Positions 37,847 through 45,518 of a stretch of 64,000 nucleotides of DNA are shown here, one piece after another. The notes under the pieces are model-generated. The model did not search any database. It saw only the letters and a list, made by a program, of their open reading frames with translations, and was not told the DNA's origin. The stretch is from the NCBI RefSeq assembly GCF_000801955.1, contig NZ_JSZO01000012.1:62001-126000 (forward strand), given 5' to 3'. The translations under genes and the position numbers were made by a program. This DNA is from Ralstonia sp. A12 (GTDB lineage Bacteria > Pseudomonadota > Gammaproteobacteria > Burkholderiales > Burkholderiaceae). The stretch's first letter is position 1; each line of letters begins with the position of its first letter.

Positions 37847-39214
37847 TTACTGCGAGAAGCCGGGCATGGTGGCCGGATCTGCCACCCCCAGTGCAAACGG
37901 GCGCCAGACAGCCTCGCCTGCGGTGTCACGATCCTGCCCGCCACTTTGGCCGGGCAGCATCTTCTCGATGGGCGCGTTGCGTGCCATCGGTTTGACCAGA
38001 TGCGGCGTCACGATGATCACCAGCTCACGCTCTTCCTGGTTGTAGTTCAGGCGCTTGAAGAACGTCCCGATGATCGGCACGTCGCCCAGGAACGGCACCT
38101 TGTCTACATTGGAAAGCGTCGAACGGCTGACCAGCCCACCGATGACGAAGCTCTCGCCGTCGCCCAGCTCAACCGTGGTATCCGCACGGCGTGTGACGAT
38201 GGCCGGCACGGTCGCGCCGTTGAGCGTGATGCCGCGGCTGAAGTCCAGGTCGCTCGCTTCCGGTGCCACTTTCAGGGCGATGCGGTTTTCCGACAGGATG
38301 GTGGGCGACACCGTCAAACCGATACCGAACGGTTTGTATTCAATCGTGGTGGTGCCCAGCGCCTGCGGCACGGGAATCGGAATCTCGCCGCCGGCCAGGA
38401 AGTTGGCGCTCTGCCCTGACAGGGCCACCAGACTGGGCTCAGCCAGCACGCGCGCCATGCCATTCGATTCAATCAGGCTCAAGTTGGCGAAGATGCCTTT
38501 GCTGACGGAACCAACCAGCAGGTTGAAAGCGGAGCTCAATGGCATGGTCGACTGCGTGCTCAGCCCCGTCGACGGGCTGAACGTGGCCTGTGTCAGCGAC
38601 GACGGCGAGAACGTGCCGAAAGAGAATCCTCCCCTTGTGCGCGTGAAGTTCAGACCGGACTGCTTCAACACCGTCTTGCTGAACTCCACCACACGCACGT
38701 CGACCTGCACGGTGCCCGGCACGTTCATTGAAGTGTTGTCGACCACGTTGCCATTCTTGGGCTTTTCACCGCCACTCGCAGCGGCGGCCGAACGACGCGC
38801 ACGCGCAAGCGCATATACATCCTTGGCCTGACCAGATACCACGGCCGTATCGCCTTGCGAGGTCACATTGGGGTCACCCGGCTCAGACTCGGCGGCATCC
38901 ACCTGCACGTTGTAGGTCGTGGCGGCACCACCTTGCGTCCAGACCATGACGTTGGCTGCCCCCGGTTTCTTCGCGATGATCAACAGGCTATTGGCCGCGC
39001 CGCGCCCCTTGAGCAACAGCGCGTCGGCAATCTCGGGGTTTCCGATCGCAATGCGCTCGAGCGGCTTGCCCAAGCGAATCTCGCGTTGACTACCGGTCAG
39101 CAGATGCAGCGTCTGCCCAGCCGGCGCCGTTTCGGCAAACGCCGTCGATACAAAGACGGCGCAGCCCCACGCGAGTGCGCCCATCCAACCGCGAACCACG
39201 GCGGCATCAGTCAT
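37847..39214 (-). CDS. rcpA: RcpA/CpaC outer-membrane secretin of the Tad pilus
   Basis: 455 residues from ATG 39214, supported by GAGGAG six bases upstream; the frame remains open upstream into cpaB. Signal peptide (GWMGALAWGCAVFVSTAFAE), N-terminal pilus-specific domain (LTGSQREIRLGKPLERIAIGNPEIADALLL), then the secretin core (VQVDVRVVEFSKTVLKQSGLNF, LAGGEIPIPVPQALGT, TPHLVKPMARN). It forms the channel through which the Flp fibre passes. Overlaps the end of cpaB by eight bases. Confidence 0.93.
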   Translation of the reverse strand: MTDAAVVRGWMGALAWGCAVFVSTAFAETAPAGQTLHLLTGSQREIRLGKPLERIAIGNPEIADALLLKGRGAANSLLIIAKKPGAANVMVWTQGGAATTYNVQVDAAESEPGDPNVTSQGDTAVVSGQAKDVYALARARRSAAAASGGEKPKNGNVVDNTSMNVPGTVQVDVRVVEFSKTVLKQSGLNFTRTRGGFSFGTFSPSSLTQATFSPSTGLSTQSTMPLSSAFNLLVGSVSKGIFANLSLIESNGMARVLAEPSLVALSGQSANFLAGGEIPIPVPQALGTTTIEYKPFGIGLTVSPTILSENRIALKVAPEASDLDFSRGITLNGATVPAIVTRRADTTVELGDGESFVIGGLVSRSTLSNVDKVPFLGDVPIIGTFFKRLNYNQEERELVIIVTPHLVKPMARNAPIEKMLPGQSGGQDRDTAGEAVWRPFALGVADPATMPGFSQ

Positions 39215-40133
39215 GTTGCTCCTCACGTTTACCTGCGCGGATGATCTCGACACCGGTGCTGGCAGTGCTGCTGCGAACCGTCGTACGGGCGGCCGCAACT
39301 GCCGGCAACGGTGTGGGCTGCATCAGGACGGGGCGGCGCGGCGACCCTGTCAGGCTGGACATCGACACGCCAGCCTGTGCAACGTCCATCGGGTTGCGAT
39401 TGGCGGCAGCCAGCAGCGCGGCGTCCTGCGGTTTGACGGTTGGTTCAGCGTCGTCACCCGGGTTGCGCAGCGCAAGCAGCAGGCGACCGCTCTGATGCGC
39501 CATCGCCAGTTGGCTGACGGCTTCCACCGGCACCGCCAGCACCGCCGTCTTGGCCTGGTCAACCTTGCGCGTGACCGCGTTGCCGTCGGGCTGCTTCTGC
39601 GCCCCCTCATTGACCGCGAGCGGACCGAACGCCAGCACGCGCAGATGAGGCAACAGCAGTCGTGCCTGACTGTCTTCAATCTCCTGACTGTCCTTACGCA
39701 TCACGAGGAACACGTCTACATAGTCCCCTGGCATGACACGGTTGCCGACACCAACCACTTCATCAACCGTGATGGCCACTGCGCGCTGCCCCGCCTCCAC
39801 CTGCTGCGCCAACCCTGATGCAAGCTGGGAGGCGATCAGCGGCACGCCCACACCAACCGGGAGGATCGGCTCGCGCCCCACCACCTTGGATACATCGGAG
39901 AACGCGTCCGCCGGATTGATCGGCAATTGCTCGACGCCCAACTGGTCTGCCGTGATGGGCTTACCGGCCTCCAGTGGTTTGACGGTGACGACAATCGGAT
40001 ACACCGCCTTGCCGTCCTTCTGCACGGTCACCGGCGCAGGTGGGCGGTGCGCGCTCTTCCATGCCACCGCTCCAAGAATGGCGGCAAGCAGCAGCAGCGC
40101 GGCGGCGAAGATCTGGAGATGTTTGCTGGTCAT
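39207..40133 (-). CDS. cpaB: CpaB/RcpC pilus assembly protein with SAF domain
   Basis: 308 residues. N-terminal span (LQIFAAALLLLAAILGAVAW), a SAF domain (YPIVVTVKPLEAGKPITADQLGVEQLPI, then PILPVGVGVPLIASQLASG) and the CpaB domain (GQRAVAITVDEVVGVGNRVMPGDYVDVFLVMRKD). CpaB/RcpC is a periplasmic partner of the secretin. The C-terminal 60 residues look disordered. Confidence 0.9.
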   Translation of the reverse strand: MTSKHLQIFAAALLLLAAILGAVAWKSAHRPPAPVTVQKDGKAVYPIVVTVKPLEAGKPITADQLGVEQLPINPADAFSDVSKVVGREPILPVGVGVPLIASQLASGLAQQVEAGQRAVAITVDEVVGVGNRVMPGDYVDVFLVMRKDSQEIEDSQARLLLPHLRVLAFGPLAVNEGAQKQPDGNAVTRKVDQAKTAVLAVPVEAVSQLAMAHQSGRLLLALRNPGDDAEPTVKPQDAALLAAANRNPMDVAQAGVSMSSLTGSPRRPVLMQPTPLPAVAAARTTVRSSTASTGVEIIRAGKREEQHD

Positions 40134-40185
40134 CTAGGCAGCCTGTCGATGCAATCAATAAGAGAAGTTAGCGGGCCACAGCACC

Positions 40186-40680
40186 TTAGGAACCCGGCAC
40201 AAGCTGCACGACAGCCGACCCCGTGAGTGTGGACGGCACCGGCAACAGCGGAATAGATGGCAAAAGCGGCGTGGCGCCAGTGGTGACCGGCAGCGTAAGC
40301 ACGACACTCAGGCATTGCATGCTGGCGATGGTCGGGCACGTTACCAGCGGCGATGCACTCTGGTTGGTCGTGACCTGAGAACTGAGGTAAGAAGGCAGCG
40401 CCGTATTGGCAGCCGTGTAAGCGGCTGACACGCGCAGGGTGTTGGAGGTCTGGTAGCGCAGCGCAGCTCGGGCGCCTTCTTCGGCCGCCAGCGTCAGTAC
40501 CTGCTGCATGGCCAGGATCACGCCGTAGTACGCGACGCCGAACATGAGCACCAGAAGCACTGGCAGGACAATGGCAAATTCGACTGCTGTCGCGCCGCGG
40601 CTACCGCGCCGCCTGGCAGCAAACATACGCGCGCCAGAGTGCATCCGCGCACGCTCCCGTTCCCATCGCAATGTCGGCAT
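40186..40680 (-). CDS. tadE: TadE-like minor pilin
   Basis: 164 residues from ATG 40680 (MPTLRWERERARMH), with AAGGAG seven bases upstream; earlier in-frame codons lack a ribosome site. The TadE signature RGATAVEFAIVLPVLLVLMFGVAYYGVILAMQQVLTLAAEEGARAALRY lies at about residues 29-77. The Gly-Ala junction with Glu five residues later is the class IVb prepilin peptidase site. The rest is a soluble exported domain with one disulphide-capable Cys pair (TCPTIASMQC). Confidence 0.88.
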   Translation of the reverse strand: MPTLRWERERARMHSGARMFAARRRGSRGATAVEFAIVLPVLLVLMFGVAYYGVILAMQQVLTLAAEEGARAALRYQTSNTLRVSAAYTAANTALPSYLSSQVTTNQSASPLVTCPTIASMQCLSVVLTLPVTTGATPLLPSIPLLPVPSTLTGSAVVQLVPGS

Positions 40681-40743
40681 GGCCGACTCCTTTCTATAGG
40701 CAGGCCGCTTGGCGGCTCTTGTCCAACTCTTCAACTGTTCTGG

Positions 40744-41295
40744 CTACATACCTGGCAACCACGGCGCCCGCATCACAGTGGGCACCCAAGGCAGGCTCAG
40801 CAATCCGATCGCCATATAGGCCGCATACGGAATACCTCGGCGCCCGGCCTGTGCCGTATCCCAGCGCGTCACAGCGGGGCAGAGTCGCATCACCAGCCAA
40901 GCGGAGGGCAACGACGCATCAAGCTGGCGCAGGGTCTTGATCAGGAGTGCATGCACCCCGGCGATCATGCTGGAGACCAACCACACGGCTACCAGACCGT
41001 GCCAGCCGGCCAGCAACCCCGCTACCGTGAAAAACTTGACGTCGCCCGCGCCCATCCAGCCCAGTGCGTAGAGCGGTAAAAAACAGGCAAATGCGATTGC
41101 CCCGCCGAGCCAGAAATCCTGCCAGTCATAGGCAAGCGCCATCACCCCGCCGAGCTTGATCAACACGATGGACAGCACCAGCCCTGCGGCGACGAGCCAA
41201 TTCGGCACGCGCCGCGAGCGGATGTCCAACGTGATTGCAAGAACTGCGAAAACTCCGACGCTCGCCCAGCCAGCAATATCAACGTGGCTGTACAA
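40744..41295 (-). CDS. cpaA: CpaA/TadV-type prepilin peptidase
   Basis: 183 residues from a TTG at 41295; an in-frame TAG lies 15 bases upstream and no ATG or GTG occurs early, so a rare TTG start is the best reading. Hydrophobic throughout with about five spans. The two catalytic Asp motifs of the aspartyl prepilin peptidases are present: LDIRSRRVPN near residue 24 and the GxGD motif WMGAGDVKFF near residue 85. It should cleave the Flp and TadE leaders. It starts nine bases after the flp stop. Confidence 0.88.
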   Translation of the reverse strand: MYSHVDIAGWASVGVFAVLAITLDIRSRRVPNWLVAAGLVLSIVLIKLGGVMALAYDWQDFWLGGAIAFACFLPLYALGWMGAGDVKFFTVAGLLAGWHGLVAVWLVSSMIAGVHALLIKTLRQLDASLPSAWLVMRLCPAVTRWDTAQAGRRGIPYAAYMAIGLLSLPWVPTVMRAPWLPGM

Positions 41296-41304
41296 GGTGA
41301 GGCA

Positions 41305-41481
41305 CTAGCAGGCGGTAGCGCCGATCGCAGTGCAGAGGCCCTTGAACATGGCTTCGATCTTGACGCCGATTGCGGTGACGGTGGCTACGATCAGCCCAGC
41401 AATCAGGCCGACGATGAGGCCATACTCGATGGCCGTGGCACCTCGTTCGTCGCGAAGGAACTTCAGAACGGCGTTTTTCAT
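41305..41481 (-). CDS. flp: Flp major pilin
   Basis: 58 residues. AGGAG lies eight bases before the ATG at 41481. The leader MKNAVLKFLRDERG is followed by ATAIEYGLIVGLIAGLIVATV. Cleavage after Gly-14 leaves Glu at +5 and Tyr at +6, the Flp motif, and then one hydrophobic helix. The mature pilin is about 44 residues and ends with two cysteines (Cys-50 and Cys-58) that could pair. It is the first gene of the Tad locus, followed nine bases later by the peptidase gene. Confidence 0.95.
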   Translation of the reverse strand: MKNAVLKFLRDERGATAIEYGLIVGLIAGLIVATVTAIGVKIEAMFKGLCTAIGATAC

Positions 41482-42056
41482 GATTGCTCTCCTGTTTGCA
41501 CTCGCCCGCGGATGTGTTGATCTTGACCAGCCTGCGGTGCTCCGGCCGCGACCAGTTCATATTTACGAATAACGGATAAAACGCTTGGGGATTTATAGCG
41601 ATGACACGATCAAAAGAAAATCTTTTCGCCGCGTCGACTTCGTTTTGCTAACAAAACGAAGATGAAATGTCATCAGACGGTCTTGGTCCCGCAAAAACGT
41701 CTAATGACCACCACACGCCCCCAAACCCGTTACCTTATTTCTCGGAATGTCACGGATGTCACGTAACGTCCCGTAACGGTTTTATAGGCGTGCGGCGCCG
41801 CAAACAAAATAACTCAACTGAGGTACTTGCACTCAATTAGAGTGAAGTCTCTATTTAATTTCATTAAAAACGCACCAACCCTCTGAAAACTAATGGAAAT
41901 CCCTTAATGATCGAAAGACTAGATCCATTATATGTGCGGGTTGTCCATTAATCCGGGGCTGGTCGGAACGCTCCCCACTCTCTGTCTTGGCAAAAAAAGG
42001 ATGCGCGAGCGACGGGAACACGCCCGCGCACCTTCAAGAGCACAGACAGGTACTGC
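41482..42056. promoter_or_regulatory. flp upstream region with repeats and a 10-bp inverted repeat
   Basis: 575 bases with no convincing gene. CTTCGTTTTG (41638-41647) and CAAAACGAAG (41652-41661) form a perfect inverted repeat around CTAA. At 41749-41777 GTCACG is repeated nine bases apart (41749, 41758) and CGTAAC ten bases apart (41762, 41772); GTCACGTAAC (41758-41767) recurs in the lipoprotein control region. I found no good -24/-12 promoter for flp. The terminator of the next gene occupies 41992-42032. Confidence 0.55.
41992..42032 (-). terminator. Rho-independent terminator of lipoprotein gene 1
   Basis: On the leftward strand GGTGCGCGGGCG (from 42032-42021) pairs with CGCTCGCGCATCC (from 42011-41999), followed by seven Ts (41998-41992). 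It lies 25 bases past the stop of the 42057-43235 gene and separates it from flp. Confidence 0.85.
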
Positions 42057-43235
42057 TCAGTGCGCCAGGCTGCTTACGCCACCCAGCAAGTTCGTAACAG
42101 GGGCCAGCGGATTGCTGCCCGAGGCCCCGCCGGCTGCGCTGGTCACGCCGCCCAACAGGCCCGTGACAGGCGCCAGGGGGTTGGAGCCACCCGCAGCACC
42201 ACCCAGCAAACCGGTAACAGGGGCCAGCGGATTGCTACCGCCTGCGGCGCCGCTCAGCAGGCCCGTAACCGGCGCCAAGGGGTTGGAGCCACCAGCTGCC
42301 CCGCTGAGCAGACCGGTCACCGGTGCCAGCGGGTTGCTACCGCCCGAGGCGCCACCCACCCCGCCAAGCAAGCCACCCAGCGGATTGCTGCCAGACGAGC
42401 CGCCGGCTGTGCCTACGCCGCCCAGGGCTGCCACCGTCGTTCCAACTGAGGTGACGACCGGGCCCAGGGTCGAAACCACAGGCACGCCCGTTCCGGTGAT
42501 GGTGTTGCCGGCACCGGCCACGCCGCCGCCAACCGTACCCAGCAGCGAGCTGAACGGGCCGCCCAGGCCAGTCATGTCGCCGCCCGATTGCGTGGCGTTG
42601 GTCAGTTGCGTGGTGACGGGAACAATGGCCGAGCTGGCCTGCTGCGTGACTTGTTGTACCGCGCCGGACGACAGCGCGCTGCCCAGCAAGGTGCCTCCGC
42701 CAATCAGCGCTTGGCCAATCTGCTGCACGCCAGCCCCTACCGGCTGCGTGACAGGCGCAAGCGGCGCGCCCGAGCCTTGGCCCAGGCCCTGCACGAGCGA
42801 ACCCGCGCTGACAGCAGTTTGGCCGACATCCGTCACAACGTTGCCGGTGCTGGCCACGGTCGTGCCGATCGGATTCGGGTTCTGGCCCATCTTGCCCAGA
42901 CCGGTTTGTACGCCCAGGCCCAGATCGCTGACGGCCTTGCCGGCGTTGCTGACCGTGCCGCCCAGGCCAGCCTTGGCTTGGTCGGAAAGGCCCGGAATAT
43001 TTGCGTTCTGCAGGGTCGTGCCCAGGCTGCTGACGGCCTGCCCCGTCGCGACGACGGTGTTGCCGGTGCCGTTGGCGACCTTGCCGACAGGCGTCACGCC
43101 CGTCAGATCGTTCGGGCTGGGGCCATTCGGCGAGCTTCCCGAACCCGAACCTCCCGAGGAACAAGCCGCCAGCATGAGGGCAGCAACAGCGCACGCCAGC
43201 GGCGCAACGCGAATGGAGTGGCGAATGTGAGTCAT
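42057..43235 (-). CDS. Repeat-rich lipoprotein 1 (NPLAPVTG repeats)
   Basis: 392 residues. Signal peptide with lipobox LAAC near residue 25, Ser at +2 (outer-membrane sorting expected), then a Gly/Ser spacer. Residues about 55-280 are made of short Gly-Thr-Val units (TGNTVVATGQAVSSLGTT and similar). The C-terminal 100 residues contain five NPLAPVT(G/N) repeats, four spaced exactly 17 residues apart. It is a full-length paralogue of the divergent gene at 43736. Proteins like this are sometimes labelled collagen-like, but Gly is not at every third residue. Its upstream region carries a -24/-12 sigma-54 promoter. Function unknown; probably surface-attached. Confidence 0.85.
   Translation of the reverse strand: MTHIRHSIRVAPLACAVAALMLAACSSGGSGSGSSPNGPSPNDLTGVTPVGKVANGTGNTVVATGQAVSSLGTTLQNANIPGLSDQAKAGLGGTVSNAGKAVSDLGLGVQTGLGKMGQNPNPIGTTVASTGNVVTDVGQTAVSAGSLVQGLGQGSGAPLAPVTQPVGAGVQQIGQALIGGGTLLGSALSSGAVQQVTQQASSAIVPVTTQLTNATQSGGDMTGLGGPFSSLLGTVGGGVAGAGNTITGTGVPVVSTLGPVVTSVGTTVAALGGVGTAGGSSGSNPLGGLLGGVGGASGGSNPLAPVTGLLSGAAGGSNPLAPVTGLLSGAAGGSNPLAPVTGLLGGAAGGSNPLAPVTGLLGGVTSAAGGASGSNPLAPVTNLLGGVSSLAH
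42100..42345 (-). repeat. 51-bp coding repeats arranged as 102-bp doublets
   Basis: Five copies encode (S)NPLAPVT. Four follow at 51-bp spacing; the fifth, nearest the stop, is offset by an 18-bp insertion. Codon choice alternates: units at about 42172 and 42274 share GTTGGAGCC, while those at about 42222 and 42326 share TTGCTACC. The real period is therefore 102 bp, implying growth by doublet duplication. Confidence 0.8.
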
Positions 43236-43313
43236 GGTCCGTCCCCTTCTTTGCTTTGATTGGTTGTATTACCTGATGTCTGAGCTCGGTACTGCGGACT
43301 GCGGGCCAGATTC

Positions 43314-43329
43314 TGCAATTGCCATGCCA
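43314..43329 (-). promoter_or_regulatory. Sigma-54 (-24/-12) promoter of lipoprotein gene 1
   Basis: The leftward strand reads TGGCATGGCAATTGCA: TGGCAT, five bases, TTGCA. GG and GC are 12 bases apart, as sigma-54 requires. The inferred start site near 43303 leaves a leader of about 68 bases before the ATG at 43235. Confidence 0.78.
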
Positions 43330-43641
43330 ATCGCATTAGAGCAAAACCTCGATTTTTGAAGAGTGGCGCCGCAACAAGCTTTGCAGGCAACGCATCCGGT
43401 GATACCCGAATATGGCGGACGGGCGTTACGGGCAGAAAACCAACGTTCCCGGCGTTACGTTGTTACGTGACACGGAACATATTCGGCCCGGACATAACCC
43501 CAATAGCAAACGTTTCCCTCCCTCATTCGTGGGGCAGGGTAAATCCCGCATTTCAGTTAGTTTTCACAATTCCTCCATTTTCTACGGGCAAATCACATTC
43601 GATTCCAATAATCGGTTACGCATGGCGTAATAATCAAAACA

Positions 43642-43657
43642 TGGCACACCGTTTGCA
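43642..43657 (+). promoter_or_regulatory. Sigma-54 (-24/-12) promoter of lipoprotein gene 2
   Basis: TGGCACACCGTTTGCA: TGGCAC, five bases, TTGCA, matching the consensus at every key position. The inferred start site near 43668 leaves a leader of about 68 bases, the same as in the divergent gene. Confidence 0.85.
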
Positions 43658-43735
43658 AGGCTCCGCTACCCAAATCGACATTGGGACCATTTTCCAGCTG
43701 ACAAAAAGCGGACTTTTTAAAACGGGAGAACGATC

Positions 43736-45223
43736 ATGAATAAGAACATCAAGTGCCTGGCAGCCACGATGGCAAGCCTGTTGGTCCTGGGCGGTTGCGC
43801 CAGCTCCGGCTCGGGCGATATGGGGGGGTCGTTGGGGGGCTCTGGCTCTAACGGCACCGGTGGCACCAACAACAATACCGGTGGCTCGACGCCCACGCCG
43901 TCGCCTGCACCTTCGCCTTCGCCCTCTCCGTCGCCTTCTCCCTCCCCTTCGCCGTCCCCGTCGCCCTCGCCGACACCCGCTCCTGCGCCCCTGACGCCCG
44001 CGGGCGTGATCCTCAACAACACGGGCAACGTCGTCACGGCTGCCGGCTCGACGGTTAGCGGTATCGGCTCGGACATCAAGAATGCGCCGCTGCCCTCGCA
44101 GCTGAGCGGTGTGCAGAGCGGCCTGGGTGGTGTGGTGGATAACGTTGGCACGACGGTTTCGGCACTGGGCACGGGCGTGCAGAACGGTCTCGGCAGCATC
44201 GGCCGCAATCCGGATCCGGTTGGCACCACGGTGTCGAGCCTCGGCAATGTGGTCACGGGCGCAGGCAACACGGTCACCAGCGCCGGTACGCTGGTGAACA
44301 ATCTGGGGACTGGCCCGCTGGCGCCGCTGGCTCCGGTGACGACGCCGCTGGCTGGTGTGGTCACGCAGGTTGGCCAGACCTTGGCCAACGGCGGCGGCAC
44401 GCTTGGCACGGCACTGTCGACGGGCCCCGTGCAGCAACTCACGCAGCAGCTCAGCACGGCCATCGTGCCGATCACCTCGCAACTCACCGGTGGCACGCAA
44501 ACGGTGGGGGCAACCACTGGCCTGGGTTCGCCGGGCAACTCGCTGTTGGGCCAGTTGGGCGGTGCGGTCGCTAACGGCGGTAGCGCCATCACCGCAACCC
44601 ATGCGCCGGTCGTCGGCAACCTGGGTGGCGTGGTGACGGCGGTCGGCAACACCGTCGGGGCGCTGGGTGGCGCGGTGTACTCGCCGACGGCGTCGCCGAG
44701 CAACCCGTTGGCACCAATTACCGGTGCACTCGGCGGCTTGGGTGGTACTGGTGGCAGCAATCCGCTGGCGCCCATCACCGGCGCGCTTGGTGGCCTGACG
44801 GGCGGCGCAACGGGTGGTTCCAACCCGCTGGCGCCGATTACCGGTGCACTCGGTGGCCTGGGCGGTGCCGGCGGCAGCAATCCGTTGGCACCGATCACCG
44901 GTGCACTCGGTGGCCTGACGGGCGGCACGGCAGGCGGCACCAACCCGCTTGCCCCGATTACCGGTGCGCTCGGCAGCCTTGGCGGCGCCGCGGGCGGTAG
45001 CAATCCGCTGGCACCGATCACTGGCGCACTCGGTGGCCTCGGCGGTGCCGCAGGCGGCAGCAATCCGGTCAGCTCGATCACGGCGCCGGTAGGCACGGTC
45101 GTCACCACGGTGGGCAGCGGCCTGACATCGGCCGGCGCGACCACGCCGCTGGCACCGGTAACCGGCGCAGTCGGTGGCCTGCTGGGCACGGTGGGCGGCG
45201 CACTGGGCGGCACGCGTCACTGA
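43736..45223 (+). CDS. Repeat-rich lipoprotein 2 (NPLAPITG repeats, Ser-Pro linker)
   Basis: 495 residues, with GGGAG 11 bases upstream of the ATG. Lipobox LGGC near residue 20, a Gly/Asn/Ser stretch, then a Pro-rich linker of about 30 residues dominated by SP dipeptides (residues about 53-83). The core (residues about 88-320) parallels lipoprotein 1 throughout (for example GLGSIGRNPDPVGTTVSSLGNVV against GLGKMGQNPNPIGTTVASTGNVV). It ends in six NPLAPITGAL(G) repeats plus a variant NPVSSIT. It is probably anchored in the outer membrane, with the SP linker spacing the repeats from the surface. Function unknown. Confidence 0.85.
   Translation: MNKNIKCLAATMASLLVLGGCASSGSGDMGGSLGGSGSNGTGGTNNNTGGSTPTPSPAPSPSPSPSPSPSPSPSPSPSPTPAPAPLTPAGVILNNTGNVVTAAGSTVSGIGSDIKNAPLPSQLSGVQSGLGGVVDNVGTTVSALGTGVQNGLGSIGRNPDPVGTTVSSLGNVVTGAGNTVTSAGTLVNNLGTGPLAPLAPVTTPLAGVVTQVGQTLANGGGTLGTALSTGPVQQLTQQLSTAIVPITSQLTGGTQTVGATTGLGSPGNSLLGQLGGAVANGGSAITATHAPVVGNLGGVVTAVGNTVGALGGAVYSPTASPSNPLAPITGALGGLGGTGGSNPLAPITGALGGLTGGATGGSNPLAPITGALGGLGGAGGSNPLAPITGALGGLTGGTAGGTNPLAPITGALGSLGGAAGGSNPLAPITGALGGLGGAAGGSNPVSSITAPVGTVVTTVGSGLTSAGATTPLAPVTGAVGGLLGTVGGALGGTRH
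43890..43990 (+). repeat. Ser-Pro-coding low-complexity tract
   Basis: CCNTCN-type hexamers encode PSPSPS. Third positions vary (TCG, TCC, TCT; CCT, CCG, CCC), so the tract is not a perfect short tandem repeat and is a poor candidate for slipped-strand phase variation. Confidence 0.75.
44699..45068 (+). repeat. 57/63-bp coding repeats with a 120-bp higher period
   Basis: The Asn codon of each NP(L/V) unit falls at 44702, 44759, 44822, 44879, 44942, 45002 and 45062. Spacings are 57, 63, 57, 63, 60 and 60 bases, so every pair sums to 120. Units with LGG-GG and LTGG-TGG linkers alternate. Confidence 0.85.
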
Positions 45224-45245
45224 TCGACACGCAGTTCAACGCACG

Positions 45246-45276
45246 GCGGATCGGCCTGACCGGCCGGTCCGCTTTT
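45246..45276 (+). terminator. Rho-independent terminator of lipoprotein gene 2
   Basis: GCGGA (45246-45250) pairs with TCCGC (45268-45272), with an inner CGGCC/GGCCG stem, followed by TTTT. The rest of 45224-45518 holds no gene. A weak -24/-12-like match (AGGCGG, five bases, TTGCT; 45304-45319) points toward the TpsB gene. Confidence 0.75.
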
Positions 45277-45518
45277 GCGTTTCAAACGCGTTGATGTGGC
45301 GCCAGGCGGCGTCATTGCTGGGCAAACGGGCACGGATTAACACACCATTGGTATCAACCAGGGCGTTGCGCCGCGTGAACGTTGCCTCTATGTGATTTGT
45401 TGTAAAGCACTATGTCTCGCGGTTATCGTTCCATGCAGTGCGCAACCACGCGCGGCGTCGACCGGCCCGGACCGGCTGAACGCTTCACTGCAGAACAAAC
45501 ACCACGGAGGAGACACGC

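Larger units (their letters stand above)
43236..43735. promoter_or_regulatory. 500-bp divergent control region of the two lipoprotein genes
   Basis: No real gene. GTTACG occurs at 43435-43440, 43454-43459, 43462-43467 and 43615-43620. GTTACGTGAC (43462-43471) is the reverse complement of the GTCACGTAAC upstream of flp. Outward sigma-54 promoters lie on either side. The cluster at 43435-43471 is about 130-170 bases from one inferred start site and 200-230 from the other, a normal enhancer distance. Confidence 0.65.

Noticed and set aside
41526-41549. Sigma-54 promoter for flp
   Set aside because: Two GG-N10-GC spacings exist on the leftward strand, but the surrounding bases (CGGAGC, CGGCCG) match the consensus poorly.
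41932-43230. Rightward Pro-rich ORF of 432 codons
   Set aside because: Mirror of the repeat-rich lipoprotein gene 1; the Pro/Val/Thr repeats come from its Gly/Ala codons read backwards.
42100-45068. CRISPR-like regular repeats
   Set aside because: The 51-120 bp repeats are in frame, encode NPLAPxTG units and have no unique spacers or cas genes.
43634-45220. Leftward ORFs of about 500 codons opposite lipoprotein gene 2
   Set aside because: Two antisense frames are both open because of the repeats; neither has a signal, ribosome site or domain.
42057-45223. Sortase-type LPxTG anchoring signals
   Set aside because: LAPVTG/LAPITG resembles LPxTG but lacks the Leu-Pro pair, occurs many times, and the proteins have lipoboxes in a Gram-negative context.
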